45,354 nucleotides of DNA from Brasilonema sp. CT11 (lineage in GTDB: Bacteria; Cyanobacteriota; Cyanobacteriia; Cyanobacteriales; Nostocaceae), in contig NZ_JABXYX010000059.1 of NCBI RefSeq assembly GCF_017982655.1, positions 1 through 45,354 of the forward strand, read 5' to 3'. Below, in pieces: positions 7,876 through 15,587 of the stretch; within the stretch, counting starts at the first letter, position 1, and each line of letters begins with the position of its first letter. The notes under the pieces were generated by a model. That model was not told where the DNA came from and searched no databases. It worked only from the letters and a program-made list of their open reading frames with translations. The position numbers and the translations under genes are program-made.

Positions 7876-8532
7876 ATGTCAGATTTAAACAATTATCAAT
7901 CTGAAGGTAATGTTTTTGAGCGCGATTGGTCTGCATATTATAATGCTGTTGTGGGTCGTCCGCCACGAGACACCTTAGTTGAAGCTTTAGCACGTTTTGA
8001 TAGTGAAAGTCTTAACCAACACCAGACACCTGTCCCACACTCACGCTTTGCAGTTGATTTGGGCTGCGGCGAAGGGCGAGATACAGTAGAACTCTTACGT
8101 GGGGGTTGGCGAGTCTTGGCTATTGATGGTGAAGCTGAAGCGATCGCGCGTTTACTAGAACGTCCAGATATTAATCGCCAACTTCTGGAAACTCGCGTTG
8201 TTCTTTTTCAAGACGTAGTGCTACCAGAATCAGTAGATTTAGTAAACGCCAGCTTTTCACTACCATTTTGTCCACCGAAATCTTTCCCTAGCTTATGGGA
8301 AAAAATTATTTCATCATTACGTTCTGGTGGTCGTTTCTGTGGACAATTGTTTGGTAACCGTGATTCTTGGGCAATTTATACTTCCATCAATCACCATACA
8401 ACTCAACAAGTAGAAATGTTGCTGCAACTTTTTGAAATAGAAATGCTACAGGAAGAAGACCATCCTGGAAAAACAGCTATCGGAGAAGAGAAATATTGGC
8501 ATATTTTTCATATTGTTGCTCGGAAAAAGTAA
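7876..8532 (+). CDS. Class I SAM-dependent methyltransferase
   Basis: A 218-residue Rossmann-fold methyltransferase of unknown substrate. Motif I is AVDLGCGEGRDTVELLRGGWRVLAIDG (residues about 60-86), giving the AdoMet-binding glycines and the acidic residue after strand two; VDLVNASFSLPFCPP (about 116-130) corresponds to motif IV, and LRSGGRFCGQLFG to the following strand. It resembles the small tellurite-resistance/TehB-like group in layout, but that does not fix a substrate. It stands alone, with about 600 empty bases before it and a convergent gene after it. Confidence 0.82.
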   Translation: MSDLNNYQSEGNVFERDWSAYYNAVVGRPPRDTLVEALARFDSESLNQHQTPVPHSRFAVDLGCGEGRDTVELLRGGWRVLAIDGEAEAIARLLERPDINRQLLETRVVLFQDVVLPESVDLVNASFSLPFCPPKSFPSLWEKIISSLRSGGRFCGQLFGNRDSWAIYTSINHHTTQQVEMLLQLFEIEMLQEEDHPGKTAIGEEKYWHIFHIVARKK

Positions 8533-8695
8533 GGTTTTTATGATACAAATCTGGATAAGATCAATTGGTTCGGTCGGACAAATCCGCAGGCTTGTACCCT
8601 GTGCGGGATTAACGGTCAATTGGTAGATACTGTCTACCCATTCATTATGAGATAGACAGTATTCACCGTATGCTTATAACGTCCTGAGCCTAGAG

Positions 8696-9430
8696 TTATG
8701 GAGTTGCTGAGCCTGGAGTTGCTGAGCCTGGAGTTGCTGAGCCTGGAGTTGCTGAGCCTGGAGTTACTGAGCCTGGAGTTCCTGAGCTAGAGCTTCCCGA
8801 CCCTCCTGTCATATTCTGTGCCATTTGTAGGTGGTCAGCGACAATTGGAGCAATCTTATTTGCAAACGCACTCAAATCTGAGTCTTGTCCCTGGCTGAGG
8901 TAATTTTGGTAATCAGCCAGAGTTTTGGTATGAGCTTGAACCTGCCCTTGCATATATGCTTGGTCAAAATTCGTACCCTTGAGGTTGGTCAGTTCCGTCA
9001 ATAAAGGTTTGTTTTCTTGACCAATATCTTTTGGTAGTTTAAAACTCTTTTTCTGAGCTATCTGCTTGAGTTGTTTGCTCGAATCTGTATGTTCTTTAAT
9101 CATGCGCTGTGCAAAATCTTTCACCTGTTTGTTTTGAGACCGCTTGAGCGCCAGTTGACTTGTTTGAATCTCTGTTTTGTCACTTTGCGCCGCCTTAGTC
9201 ATAAATTCCTGGTCTAAAGCAGTAAGCGAACCATTAGGAGTTGTGGTACCACCAGAAGGACTCGTTGTCCCTGGCGTATTCTGGGAAAGGAGAGATTTAC
9301 TAGAACTGTTAGAAGAACTAGAGTTGATATTGGCTTGTACCATCCCTGGAAAAACAATCAAGGTACTTATACCAGCAACTCCTACAAAAGCGCCAACAAA
9401 TTTTTTCATTAATCGTTTGTGATTGTACAT
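8696..9430 (-). CDS. Exported DUF4142 protein with a pentapeptide-repeat tail
   Basis: A 244-residue protein with an N-terminal signal (MKKFVGAFVGVAGISTLIVFPGMVQA, cleavage probably after about residue 33), a Ser/Thr/Gly-rich linker, then a DUF4142 domain (ferritin-like helical bundle) from about residue 70 to 205: LDQEFMTKAAQSDKTEIQTSQLALKRS and AQRMIKEHTDSSKQLKQIAQ. The last 30 residues are tandem TPGSA units, encoded by a 15-bp repeat. DUF4142 proteins are periplasmic or envelope proteins with ill-defined roles. The start at 9430 or at the internal ATG 9409 (MKKFVG) are both possible; the second gives a more standard signal peptide. Confidence 0.8.
   Translation of the reverse strand: MYNHKRLMKKFVGAFVGVAGISTLIVFPGMVQANINSSSSNSSSKSLLSQNTPGTTSPSGGTTTPNGSLTALDQEFMTKAAQSDKTEIQTSQLALKRSQNKQVKDFAQRMIKEHTDSSKQLKQIAQKKSFKLPKDIGQENKPLLTELTNLKGTNFDQAYMQGQVQAHTKTLADYQNYLSQGQDSDLSAFANKIAPIVADHLQMAQNMTGGSGSSSSGTPGSVTPGSATPGSATPGSATPGSATP
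8701..8790 (-). repeat. 15-bp tandem repeat at the 3' end of the DUF4142 gene
   Basis: Six 15-base units in a row on + (GAGTTGCTGAGCCTG type); units 1-4 are identical, units 5 and 6 differ by a few bases. On the coding (-) strand they encode Pro-Gly-Ser-Ala-Thr repeats. A partial unit (GAGCCTAGAG) lies beyond the stop codon around 8686-8695, so the present stop may have arisen by slippage inside a longer array. Confidence 0.85.
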
Positions 9431-10686
9431 GATATTTATCAGATGCTTCTATTGCTTATGATGAAAAGATAACTACTGTGATTGCTTTAAACTTCTACCT
9501 TAGGAATATCCTCCCCTTCCACCTATAGAGAGACTTTCTGACTATTGCAAGGCTTATTTATCAGGAATTAGGTTCAATTTTTCTATTCATTCCTCTAGCT
9601 AAATTACTCTGAAAAGATGATATTTATTATCAATAAGCATTTGATTAGCTATGAACTAATACTACTGAAAATCTTTACCTTTTCTAGGCGGATAGATAAT
9701 AGTAGATATTTTTATCATCTACTATTCGCAACTTACTGCTACTATTCATTCATGAATTTCTTGGTTCTAGTTTACAGAGTTCAAATTGATAGAAGAATCG
9801 TATAATTTGATTCTTTTTTTTAATTCTTTGCGCTTATTATAGGTCTAGTTGGAAATATAAATAAAGGAGTGTGAGGTATTCCTTTTTGGATAGCGGAGAT
9901 CATCTGGGTGCTATTGCCGCTTCAACTTATCTACACAATAGAGACTTACAATTATTTTGATGTTGATAAACTCGCTCTCAATACGGATTTAGGTATTGAG
10001 AATAAAGAGTATTGACTGCTTATGCCATCTATTATGAGTTTCAAGCAAGAAAGTCAGACGTTTAAGGCTGAAAATGCCTTTCGTTCCTAGAACAGATTAT
10101 TTTGAAGCTCATCAATTATTTATTGAAGATGGCTATAAAGCAACTGCACTCCGAGTTTGTAAAAACAACTAGAGTATCCGCAATTTGACTTATACCAGGG
10201 AAGATTTTACCAAATTGTTTGCAACAAACGTCAAATCAGGCGTTTTCAGAAAAAAGTTATCTCTGCAAAAATTTTCTGGAATATCTTACACTCAGTAGAA
10301 AAACTAATACCAACAGAGAATTTTGACGAGATAGAGATTTGTTCAGTGAATAACTGAATAAAAGAATATTGCCTGGTTTTAAGGAAAGCGTTTGTGAAAG
10401 CAGGTAATTTTAGTCACAAGGTGAGTGACTTGTGTCTTAATCAAGCTTTTGCTAGAGATAGTGCTGTCATTTTTTATTTTATTTCCAACTACAAAAATTA
10501 TCTAAGTGCAATCTAAATTGCTAGTTTTTTAGGACTAAGTATGTATCTATTCAATAGCTATTGGGATATTCGGTGTAGTAGTATTAGCGCTTTCTATGAT
10601 GATGCAAATCAGTAGTTTTTAGAAAGACGTACTTTATGTATGCAATGGTCATTGAAAAATACTGAGAGTAATTGAGAGACAACGAG
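9431..10686. other. 1.25 kb without an intact gene; probable decayed DNA
   Basis: AT-rich, with no open frame that I can support. Short runs look protein-like but are broken by stops or frameshifts: one around 9891-9953 reads as DSGDHLGAIAASTYLHNRDL before a stop, and one around 10085-10170 as DYFEAHQLFIEDGYKATALRV. I could not assign either to a family. The picture suits a degraded gene or genes. A 62-codon ORF at 9617-9805 has AT-driven composition and no ribosome site, and is not called. Confidence 0.4.
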
Positions 10687-11058
10687 ATGAAGAGGAAACA
10701 TTTTTTTCACGAAGAGGATTCACACCCTATCCAACTGACTTCGGCAGATATTATCCTGCGGCAGCAACTTGAATATTCTATCAGCAGATACTTCTACGAA
10801 GGATGCGATCGCGACATCCAAGATTTATTATCTAATTGTCGGTGGTACGTCACCACTGACATGAGTACTTTGACTTTAGTCATTAAATGTCCAGATCAAG
10901 TAACAAATTGGCGTGTGTTACAGAAACTTGTAACGATGGGTGCATTGCTACAGCAAATAGTCAGTAGTGCAAAAATTCGCGTCTGTCCTCCCAAAAATCA
11001 AGGAATGCCTTTTGAAATGAGAGTAGATGAACTATCAGTCTACCGAAATTTGGCTTAA
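10687..11058 (+). CDS. Conserved hypothetical protein, paralogue of the gene at 35629-36000
   Basis: A 123-residue protein of unknown function. It clearly shares a family with the - strand gene at 35629-36000: both have LRxQLExSxxRxFxExCDxxxxxLLSNCxWYxTTD, then a VIxCPD segment, then SSAKIRV/SSARIRV-CPP/YPP and G-xPFE-x-xVxE-x-SxYR near the end, and both are 123 residues from their ATG starts. No signal peptide or membrane segment is present. The ATG at 10687 is preferred over an upstream TTG at 10672 because it gives the same length as the paralogue. The Shine-Dalgarno sequence is weak. A strong terminator follows at 11134. Confidence 0.72.
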   Translation: MKRKHFFHEEDSHPIQLTSADIILRQQLEYSISRYFYEGCDRDIQDLLSNCRWYVTTDMSTLTLVIKCPDQVTNWRVLQKLVTMGALLQQIVSSAKIRVCPPKNQGMPFEMRVDELSVYRNLA

Positions 11059-11133
11059 GATGGCTGTGATTGCATAGCAATGCGAGATTTCGCCCCTTTG
11101 GCAAGATAGAAGCAAGCCAAGCCAATAAGCATG

Positions 11134-11166
11134 AAAGAGCCAGATAGTTATGTTATCTGGCTCTTT
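11134..11166 (+). terminator. Bidirectional Rho-independent terminator
   Basis: Perfect 13-base arms 11134-11146 and 11154-11166 with a 7-base loop, ending in TTTT on + and preceded by AAA (so TTT on -). It lies between the + gene ending at 11058 and the convergent psaK ending at 11212, and can serve both. Confidence 0.8.
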
Positions 11167-11211
11167 TGTGTCCAAAAAAACAATCAAGTGAGTTCTAAGT
11201 TCGGCAACAAT

Positions 11212-11478
11212 CTAGAGCCTACCAAGGTTATGTAGCCCTAAAATAACACCAGCACCTAGAACATGACCAAAAGCAGTAGTTGCCAAAAGTGCAGGTACAC
11301 CAAAACCACCAAAAAACTTGGGTGAAGGAAGTTCTGGACCAACGCTTTGATACTTAATGGTAGATTTGCCAAAGGCAATGGCAGCTATGTTGCACAGGAC
11401 CATAATTAGTCCGACTACAGGACTCCATTCCAAGGGGGTTCTAGCGAAAGTGGTTACTAGTAAAGTAGATGTTAACAA
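11212..11478 (-). CDS. psaK: Photosystem I reaction centre subunit PsaK
   Basis: PsaK is a small peripheral PSI subunit with two transmembrane helices in the thylakoid. The 88-residue product shows the family pattern: helix one LEWSPVVGLIMVLCNIAAIAFGKSTI, a charged loop with SVGPELPSPKFFGGFG, and helix two VPALLATTAFGHVLGAGVILGLHNLG; the KFFGGFG..ALLATTAFGHVLGAG run is diagnostic. The start at 11478 is preceded on the coding strand by an AAGGAGAAAG ribosome site. The gene stands alone. Confidence 0.95.
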   Translation of the reverse strand: MLTSTLLVTTFARTPLEWSPVVGLIMVLCNIAAIAFGKSTIKYQSVGPELPSPKFFGGFGVPALLATTAFGHVLGAGVILGLHNLGRL

Positions 11479-11637
11479 CTGACTTTCTCCTTAAAATTGT
11501 TAATGAGCAAAATCGAAGATATTCATGTAAATTTAATTATCAACAAATTGAATCCAGTGTTTATTTGTGAATTAATAATTAACATTTATTGTTAATGCTT
11601 AATATAAATTTTTTATACTCCTCCTGTCTTGAAAATG

Positions 11638-11672
11638 GGGAACAGGGAACAGGGAACAGGGAACAGGGAACA
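11638..11672 (+). repeat. Heptanucleotide tandem repeat (GGGAACA)x5
   Basis: Five perfect 7-base copies. Such short tandemly repeated repetitive heptamers are a known feature of heterocystous cyanobacterial genomes. A degenerate relative of the same unit appears at about 25131-25149. It lies between the divergent psaK and sufE. Confidence 0.9.
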
Positions 11673-11767
11673 AATAGGGCTTTATGCTCACAACACACTC
11701 AAGGAGCTATTATTGTGAAGATAATTTAAACTCAAGAAGATGTAGATTCATTGTTCCGACATCTGTT

Positions 11768-12208
11768 ATGACCTCTACCATTGATTCCTTGCCACCAAGC
11801 CTTGCTAAAATCGTCCAACGCTTTCAACGGGCTTCTGACCCCAAAAGACGTTACGAACAGCTTATCTGGTATGGTCAGCGACTCAAGGACTTTCCAGAAG
11901 CTGACAAACTACCAGAAAACAAAGTTTCTGGGTGTGTTTCCCAAGTTTATATCACAGCAACTTCGGAAGACGGTAAACTTATATTCCAGGGAGACTCAGA
12001 TTCTCAATTAACCAAAGGATTAGTAGGGCTTTTGGTCGAAGGGTTAAATGGACTAACCCCTGGTGAAATTGTGCAATTGACTCCAGATTTTATTCAAGAG
12101 ACTGGTCTAAATGTCAGCCTAACGCCCTCCCGAGCTAATGGATTTTACAATATTTTTAAAACCATGCAAACAAAAGCTTTGGAATTTCAGTTAAACGTTA
12201 AGGACTAA
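11768..12208 (+). CDS. sufE: SufE-type cysteine desulfuration protein
   Basis: SufE accepts sulfur from the SufS desulfurase and passes it to the Fe-S scaffold. The 146-residue product has the catalytic cysteine in ENKVSGCVSQVYITA (about residue 58) and the family's KIVQRFQRASDPKRRYEQLIWYGQRL start. I chose the ATG at 11768; the frame is open further upstream to 11684 but that extension (with CEDNLNSRRCRF) is not SufE-like. Sulfur assimilation in general, and the high Fe-S demand of nitrogenase, fit, but the gene is not in a suf operon here. Confidence 0.93.
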   Translation: MTSTIDSLPPSLAKIVQRFQRASDPKRRYEQLIWYGQRLKDFPEADKLPENKVSGCVSQVYITATSEDGKLIFQGDSDSQLTKGLVGLLVEGLNGLTPGEIVQLTPDFIQETGLNVSLTPSRANGFYNIFKTMQTKALEFQLNVKD

Positions 12209-12220
12209 CATATAGTTAAT

Positions 12221-12267
12221 AGTCAATAGTCGATAGTAGAAAACTATACAACTATAGACTATTGACT
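12221..12267 (+). terminator. Inverted repeat after sufE
   Basis: Perfect 11-base arms (12221-12231 and 12257-12267) around a 25-base spacer, in a region of AATAGTC-like short repeats. There is no T-tract after the second arm, so it may be a repeat with incidental stop function. Confidence 0.4.
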
Positions 12268-12313
12268 GATAAGAAAACTCAAATAGCCAAATCTAATAAA
12301 AAAATATTTTGTT

Positions 12314-13222
12314 ATGTCAACTAACGTACTATCTGCATCTTCCAAAAGTGAGATTGGTGGAGTTGTTGGAGAATATTTATGGAAGTGCGAAAACCAACAA
12401 TTGCGTATTGCCTATGAAATTCTAGGAAAAGGTTCACAGCTATTGCTACTCCCGGCTTTCAGTACTGTTTCGATGCGCTCAGAAATGGGCGAAATAGGTA
12501 AGTTGCTTTCTGCTCATTTTCAAGTTGTAGCAGTGGATTGGCCTGGTTTTGGGCAATCTTCACGTTTTGGAGTCAATTATGGACCAGCTTTATATCAGCA
12601 ATTTCTGAAAGATTTTGTCACATCCGTATTAGATACGCCAGTAGCAGTGGTTGCAGCTGGTCATAGTGCAGGTTACGTTCTGCAACTGGCAAATCAATTA
12701 CCATCAGTGTTTTCCCGTATAGTTTTGGTAGCTCCGACTTGGCGCGGTCCTTTGCGTGTGATGGGGGTAAATCAGCAAATTAGAGGGATGGTCAAAGATT
12801 TGGTGCGATCGCCTTTCATCGGTCAATTTCTCTACAAGCTCAACACCTTACCTTCTTTCCTCAAGTTTATGTACCGTCGCCACGTTTACGTTAATGCGGC
12901 TAAACTCACACCCGACTTCATTCAGTATAAATGGCGCAATACCCAACAAAGCGGGGCAAGATATGCTCCTGCTGCATTTGTCACTGGTACTCTTGATCCT
13001 GTAGACAACCAAGCTGATTTTTTAACACTTGTTCAAGGTTTGTCTATCCCCTTGAAGGTAGTCATTGGAGAATCTAGTCCTTCCAAGTCCCGTGCAGACA
13101 TGGATGCTTTGACAGGTTTAAACGGAGTACAAAAAGTCGTTCTTGCTGGTTCGTTGGGAATGCATGAGGAATACCCACAAGCTGTGCTTGATGCTGTTCA
13201 GGACTTTTTATTGTCTACATAA
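12314..13222 (+). CDS. Alpha/beta hydrolase fold protein
   Basis: A 302-residue alpha/beta hydrolase of unknown substrate. The nucleophile elbow is GHSAGY (Ser near residue 118), an oxyanion-loop region follows strand three (LLLLPAFSTVSMRSEMG), the acid is probably in VIGESSPSKSRADMD, and the catalytic histidine in LGMHEEYPQAV near residue 284. No signal peptide or lipobox is visible, so it is probably cytosolic. Start: the ATG at 12314 is preceded by AT-rich sequence without a clear ribosome site. A terminator shared with the convergent PEP-CTERM gene follows. Confidence 0.86.
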   Translation: MSTNVLSASSKSEIGGVVGEYLWKCENQQLRIAYEILGKGSQLLLLPAFSTVSMRSEMGEIGKLLSAHFQVVAVDWPGFGQSSRFGVNYGPALYQQFLKDFVTSVLDTPVAVVAAGHSAGYVLQLANQLPSVFSRIVLVAPTWRGPLRVMGVNQQIRGMVKDLVRSPFIGQFLYKLNTLPSFLKFMYRRHVYVNAAKLTPDFIQYKWRNTQQSGARYAPAAFVTGTLDPVDNQADFLTLVQGLSIPLKVVIGESSPSKSRADMDALTGLNGVQKVVLAGSLGMHEEYPQAVLDAVQDFLLST

Positions 13223-13267
13223 AATTATGGCGGTTCTCAATTAAACACACCACAAGGTAAAGGTTCA

Positions 13268-13298
13268 GATTGCCGACTTCTTAGAAAAGTCGGCAATC
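13268..13298 (+). terminator. Terminator between convergent genes
   Basis: Perfect 12-base arms 13268-13279 and 13287-13298 with a 7-base loop, followed by TTGTTGTTT. It ends the hydrolase gene on + and, with a weaker U-tract, possibly the PEP-CTERM gene on -. Confidence 0.8.
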
Positions 13299-13305
13299 TT
13301 GTTGT

Positions 13306-14280
13306 TTAGTTCATCCGTTCGTTACCAATAGGCTTCCTTTGCCGAGAAACAGAAAGCGCTAGTATCGCAGCAACACCTAGCCCAATTGTGGTTGTAGGTT
13401 CAGGCACTTTCTCTACTTTAAAATCAAAACTGAAAGTGCCAGACTCGCCGAGAGGTGTGCGGTTATTAGCAGTACCTAAGTTTATAAGTTTGAATGTCGC
13501 TGAGTATGTTCCTAGTGGTGCAGTCGCATTAGTCCAAAATGTAGGAGTGAATGAAAAATTGTCATCACTGCCCACAGTGTAAATATCACCAACAGAGTTA
13601 AAAAGATTCAACCCTGACTTATCAGTAACATTTAAACCGTCGCTAATTGATACCAGTTGCAAACCAGTCGTTGCTCCCTGAAGCGAACCCTGCCAACGCC
13701 TATTACTGCTATTAAACAGATACTGGTCTTCTGATTCGGTAGAATTTTTCAGAGAGAGCACAGGTTGTATATTCAGATTGCTATATTCCTCGTTTGTGGG
13801 AGTGCTGACTAAGCGACCACTAAAAACTCCTGTTCCCGGTAATAATGTCAGGGGCGATTGTTGCGAGTATGCTTCAGGAATTCTGTTATTTGTGTTGGTT
13901 GAGGTAATAGTCGGACTATCTTTTGACCCTGAATAGCTATAAGCACCGATACCGTGGAAATGGTTAGTTGTAGGCTCAACTTCGCGATGTGCGTATAGAA
14001 AAGTCAGACGATTGTAGTTGGGGTTTTCCAATCCAGCGTATGTACCGCTAGTAAGAACCTGCAAATTATCTAACCCTATGAAAAATTCAGTTTCATCAGT
14101 GTGAGTGTGACCTTCATCAGCCTGTGCTGATGTCAATGCGGTGGATAGAACTAGAGGTGTCGTCACTAAAAAGCTCACTGCAATAGACGCAAATGCTTTC
14201 CCTGTTTGAGTTTTCTGCTTTATAAAGCAGGTTTTGTTACTTGCAATCACCACGCTTCTCCATTTGAGTGTGATTTTCAT
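13306..14280 (-). CDS. all3515-type Zur-repressed PEP-CTERM protein
   Basis: A secreted 324-residue protein with a signal region (FASIAVSFLVTTPLVLSTALTSAQA), an N-terminal histidine-rich start to the mature chain (DEGHTHTDETEFF), a NHFHGIGAYSY motif near residue 104, and a C-terminal sorting signal: VPEPTT, hydrophobic helix GLGVAAILALSVS, then RQRK. It resembles the cyanobacterial family named after Anabaena all3515, whose genes are zinc-regulated. The histidines suggest metal binding in the envelope (inference). The ATG at 14280 abuts a perfect Zur palindrome; a GTG at 14253 preceded by GGAG would leave normal leader space and keep the signal peptide, so the true start may be there. It is divergent from the COG0523 gene. 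Confidence 0.82.
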   Translation of the reverse strand: MKITLKWRSVVIASNKTCFIKQKTQTGKAFASIAVSFLVTTPLVLSTALTSAQADEGHTHTDETEFFIGLDNLQVLTSGTYAGLENPNYNRLTFLYAHREVEPTTNHFHGIGAYSYSGSKDSPTITSTNTNNRIPEAYSQQSPLTLLPGTGVFSGRLVSTPTNEEYSNLNIQPVLSLKNSTESEDQYLFNSSNRRWQGSLQGATTGLQLVSISDGLNVTDKSGLNLFNSVGDIYTVGSDDNFSFTPTFWTNATAPLGTYSATFKLINLGTANNRTPLGESGTFSFDFKVEKVPEPTTTIGLGVAAILALSVSRQRKPIGNERMN

Positions 14281-14303
14281 ATTATGATAATCATTATCAT
14301 AAT
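14281..14303 (-). promoter_or_regulatory. Perfect Zur box for the PEP-CTERM gene
   Basis: A perfect 11+1+11 palindrome centred on 14292, containing TGATAATCATTATCA at 14285-14299. That core equals the cyanobacterial Zur consensus TGATAATNATTATCA. It lies directly upstream of the PEP-CTERM gene, where a zinc-bound Zur dimer would block transcription. The consensus is established knowledge; binding here is inferred. Confidence 0.85.
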
Positions 14304-14475
14304 ATTTTCTTTTCTACACATTAAGATTTTATAAAGAAATGCTTAAGCTACTCTTTTGTGCTAAGGTATTAGAATTTATTTTTTGTGTAAAAAAATCACC
14401 ACAGTTGTCTTGTTATTTTTCCAGAATCAAATTCAGCAACAAGTCGTCATTAAAATATAAAGCGATTAAGATAGG

Positions 14476-14490
14476 CGATAATGATTATCT
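14476..14490 (+). promoter_or_regulatory. Zur-box-like site upstream of the COG0523 gene
   Basis: CGATAATGATTATCT matches the Zur palindrome at 13 of 15 positions; the two mismatches are the symmetric outer bases. It ends 21 bases before the COG0523 start codon, so a bound repressor would block the promoter or the start of the message. Confidence 0.72.
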
Positions 14491-14511
14491 ATACAGGAAA
14501 GAGGCTAGGGC

Positions 14512-15483
14512 ATGGTTGCTGAGATAATAACAGATTCAGTCCCCGTTACTGTTCTGACTGGCTACTTGGGAGCGGGCAAAACAACACTGTTAAATCGCAT
14601 CCTCACCCACGAACATGGCAAGAAAGTTGCTGTAATTGTCAATGAGTTTGGAGAAGTGGGTATTGATAATCAATTGGTTATTGATACGGATGAAGAAATC
14701 TTTGAGATGAACAACGGCTGCATCTGTTGTACAGTGCGTGGCGATTTAATTCGTATCATCGGTAATTTGATGAAGCGTCGTCATAAATTTGACCACTTAG
14801 TCATAGAAACCACAGGTTTAGCTGACCCCGCGCCAGTGATTCAGACGTTTTTTATGGATGAAGATATGCGCGAACAGCTAGAGTTAGATGCTGTGGTGAC
14901 GGTGGTGGATGCTAAACATATATGGCAGCACTGGGATGCCGATGAAGCACAAGAACAGATTGCCTTTGCCGATGTGATTTTACTAAATAAAACCGATTTA
15001 GTGCCACCAGAACAGCTTGATCAGCTAGAAAAACGGATTCGGGGGATGAATGCTATGGCTAAAATCTACCGTACTCGTGAATCTGAGGTATCAATGGATG
15101 CTTTGTTGGGTGTGAAAGCTTTTGACCTCAACCGCGCCTTAGAAATTGATCCAGAATTTCTGGGTGAAGACGCGCATCAACATGACGAAACTGTTTTCTC
15201 TGTAGCTTTGGTAGCAGAAGGCGCACTCAATGGCGACAAGTTATATGATTGGATGGGAGAGTTACTGCGTACCCAAGGACCAGATATCTTCCGTATGAAA
15301 GGTATTTTGAATATTGCTGGGGAAGATAACCGCTTTGTATTCCAAGGGGTACATATGTTATTTGACGGAAAACCGGATCGTCCTTGGAAAAAAAATGAAA
15401 CCCGGAAAAATGAACTGGTTTTCATCGGTCGTAACTTAGACGAAGCCCAACTCAAACAAGATTTTCTCGCTTGTTTGGCGTGA
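14512..15483 (+). CDS. COG0523 (CobW/ZigA-type) GTPase, probable zinc metallochaperone
   Basis: A 323-residue P-loop GTPase of the COG0523 family, which delivers metals to client proteins, many members during zinc starvation. Motifs: Walker A GYLGAGKTT (residues about 19-27), the metal-binding CxCC in NGCICCTVRGD (about 69-79), ETTGLADPAP (Walker B/switch), and NKTD for guanine specificity (about 162). A histidine-containing stretch DAHQHDE lies near 222, followed by the CobW C-terminal domain ending in RPWKKNETRKNELVFIGRNLDEAQLKQDFLACLA. Start ATG has an AGGAAAGAGG ribosome site. The Zur-like box just upstream makes a zinc rather than cobalt role likely. The WD40 gene follows at 104 bases. 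Confidence 0.9.
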   Translation: MVAEIITDSVPVTVLTGYLGAGKTTLLNRILTHEHGKKVAVIVNEFGEVGIDNQLVIDTDEEIFEMNNGCICCTVRGDLIRIIGNLMKRRHKFDHLVIETTGLADPAPVIQTFFMDEDMREQLELDAVVTVVDAKHIWQHWDADEAQEQIAFADVILLNKTDLVPPEQLDQLEKRIRGMNAMAKIYRTRESEVSMDALLGVKAFDLNRALEIDPEFLGEDAHQHDETVFSVALVAEGALNGDKLYDWMGELLRTQGPDIFRMKGILNIAGEDNRFVFQGVHMLFDGKPDRPWKKNETRKNELVFIGRNLDEAQLKQDFLACLA

Positions 15484-15587
15484 AGAAAAGATGAGGGAGT
15501 CCATTCGTGAGAAAGTGAGGAAAAATATCCTTCCCTCCCTCCTTCCCTCATAATCTTCCTCATCCCCCTTATCTTGCATACACAACC

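Noticed and set aside
9617-9805. 62-codon + ORF in the empty region
   Set aside because: No ribosome site, Ile/Tyr/Phe-rich AT-driven composition, and no recognisable pattern.
11638-11672. Tandem heptamers as a CRISPR array
   Set aside because: Units are directly adjacent 7-mers with no spacers and there are no cas genes.
11684-11767. N-terminal extension of sufE in frame
   Set aside because: The 28 extra residues do not resemble SufE; the ATG at 11768 gives a normal-length protein.
14339-14527. 62-codon + ORF between the PEP-CTERM and COG0523 genes
   Set aside because: It covers the Zur-like box at 14476 and the ribosome site, overlaps the COG0523 start, and has AT-driven composition.
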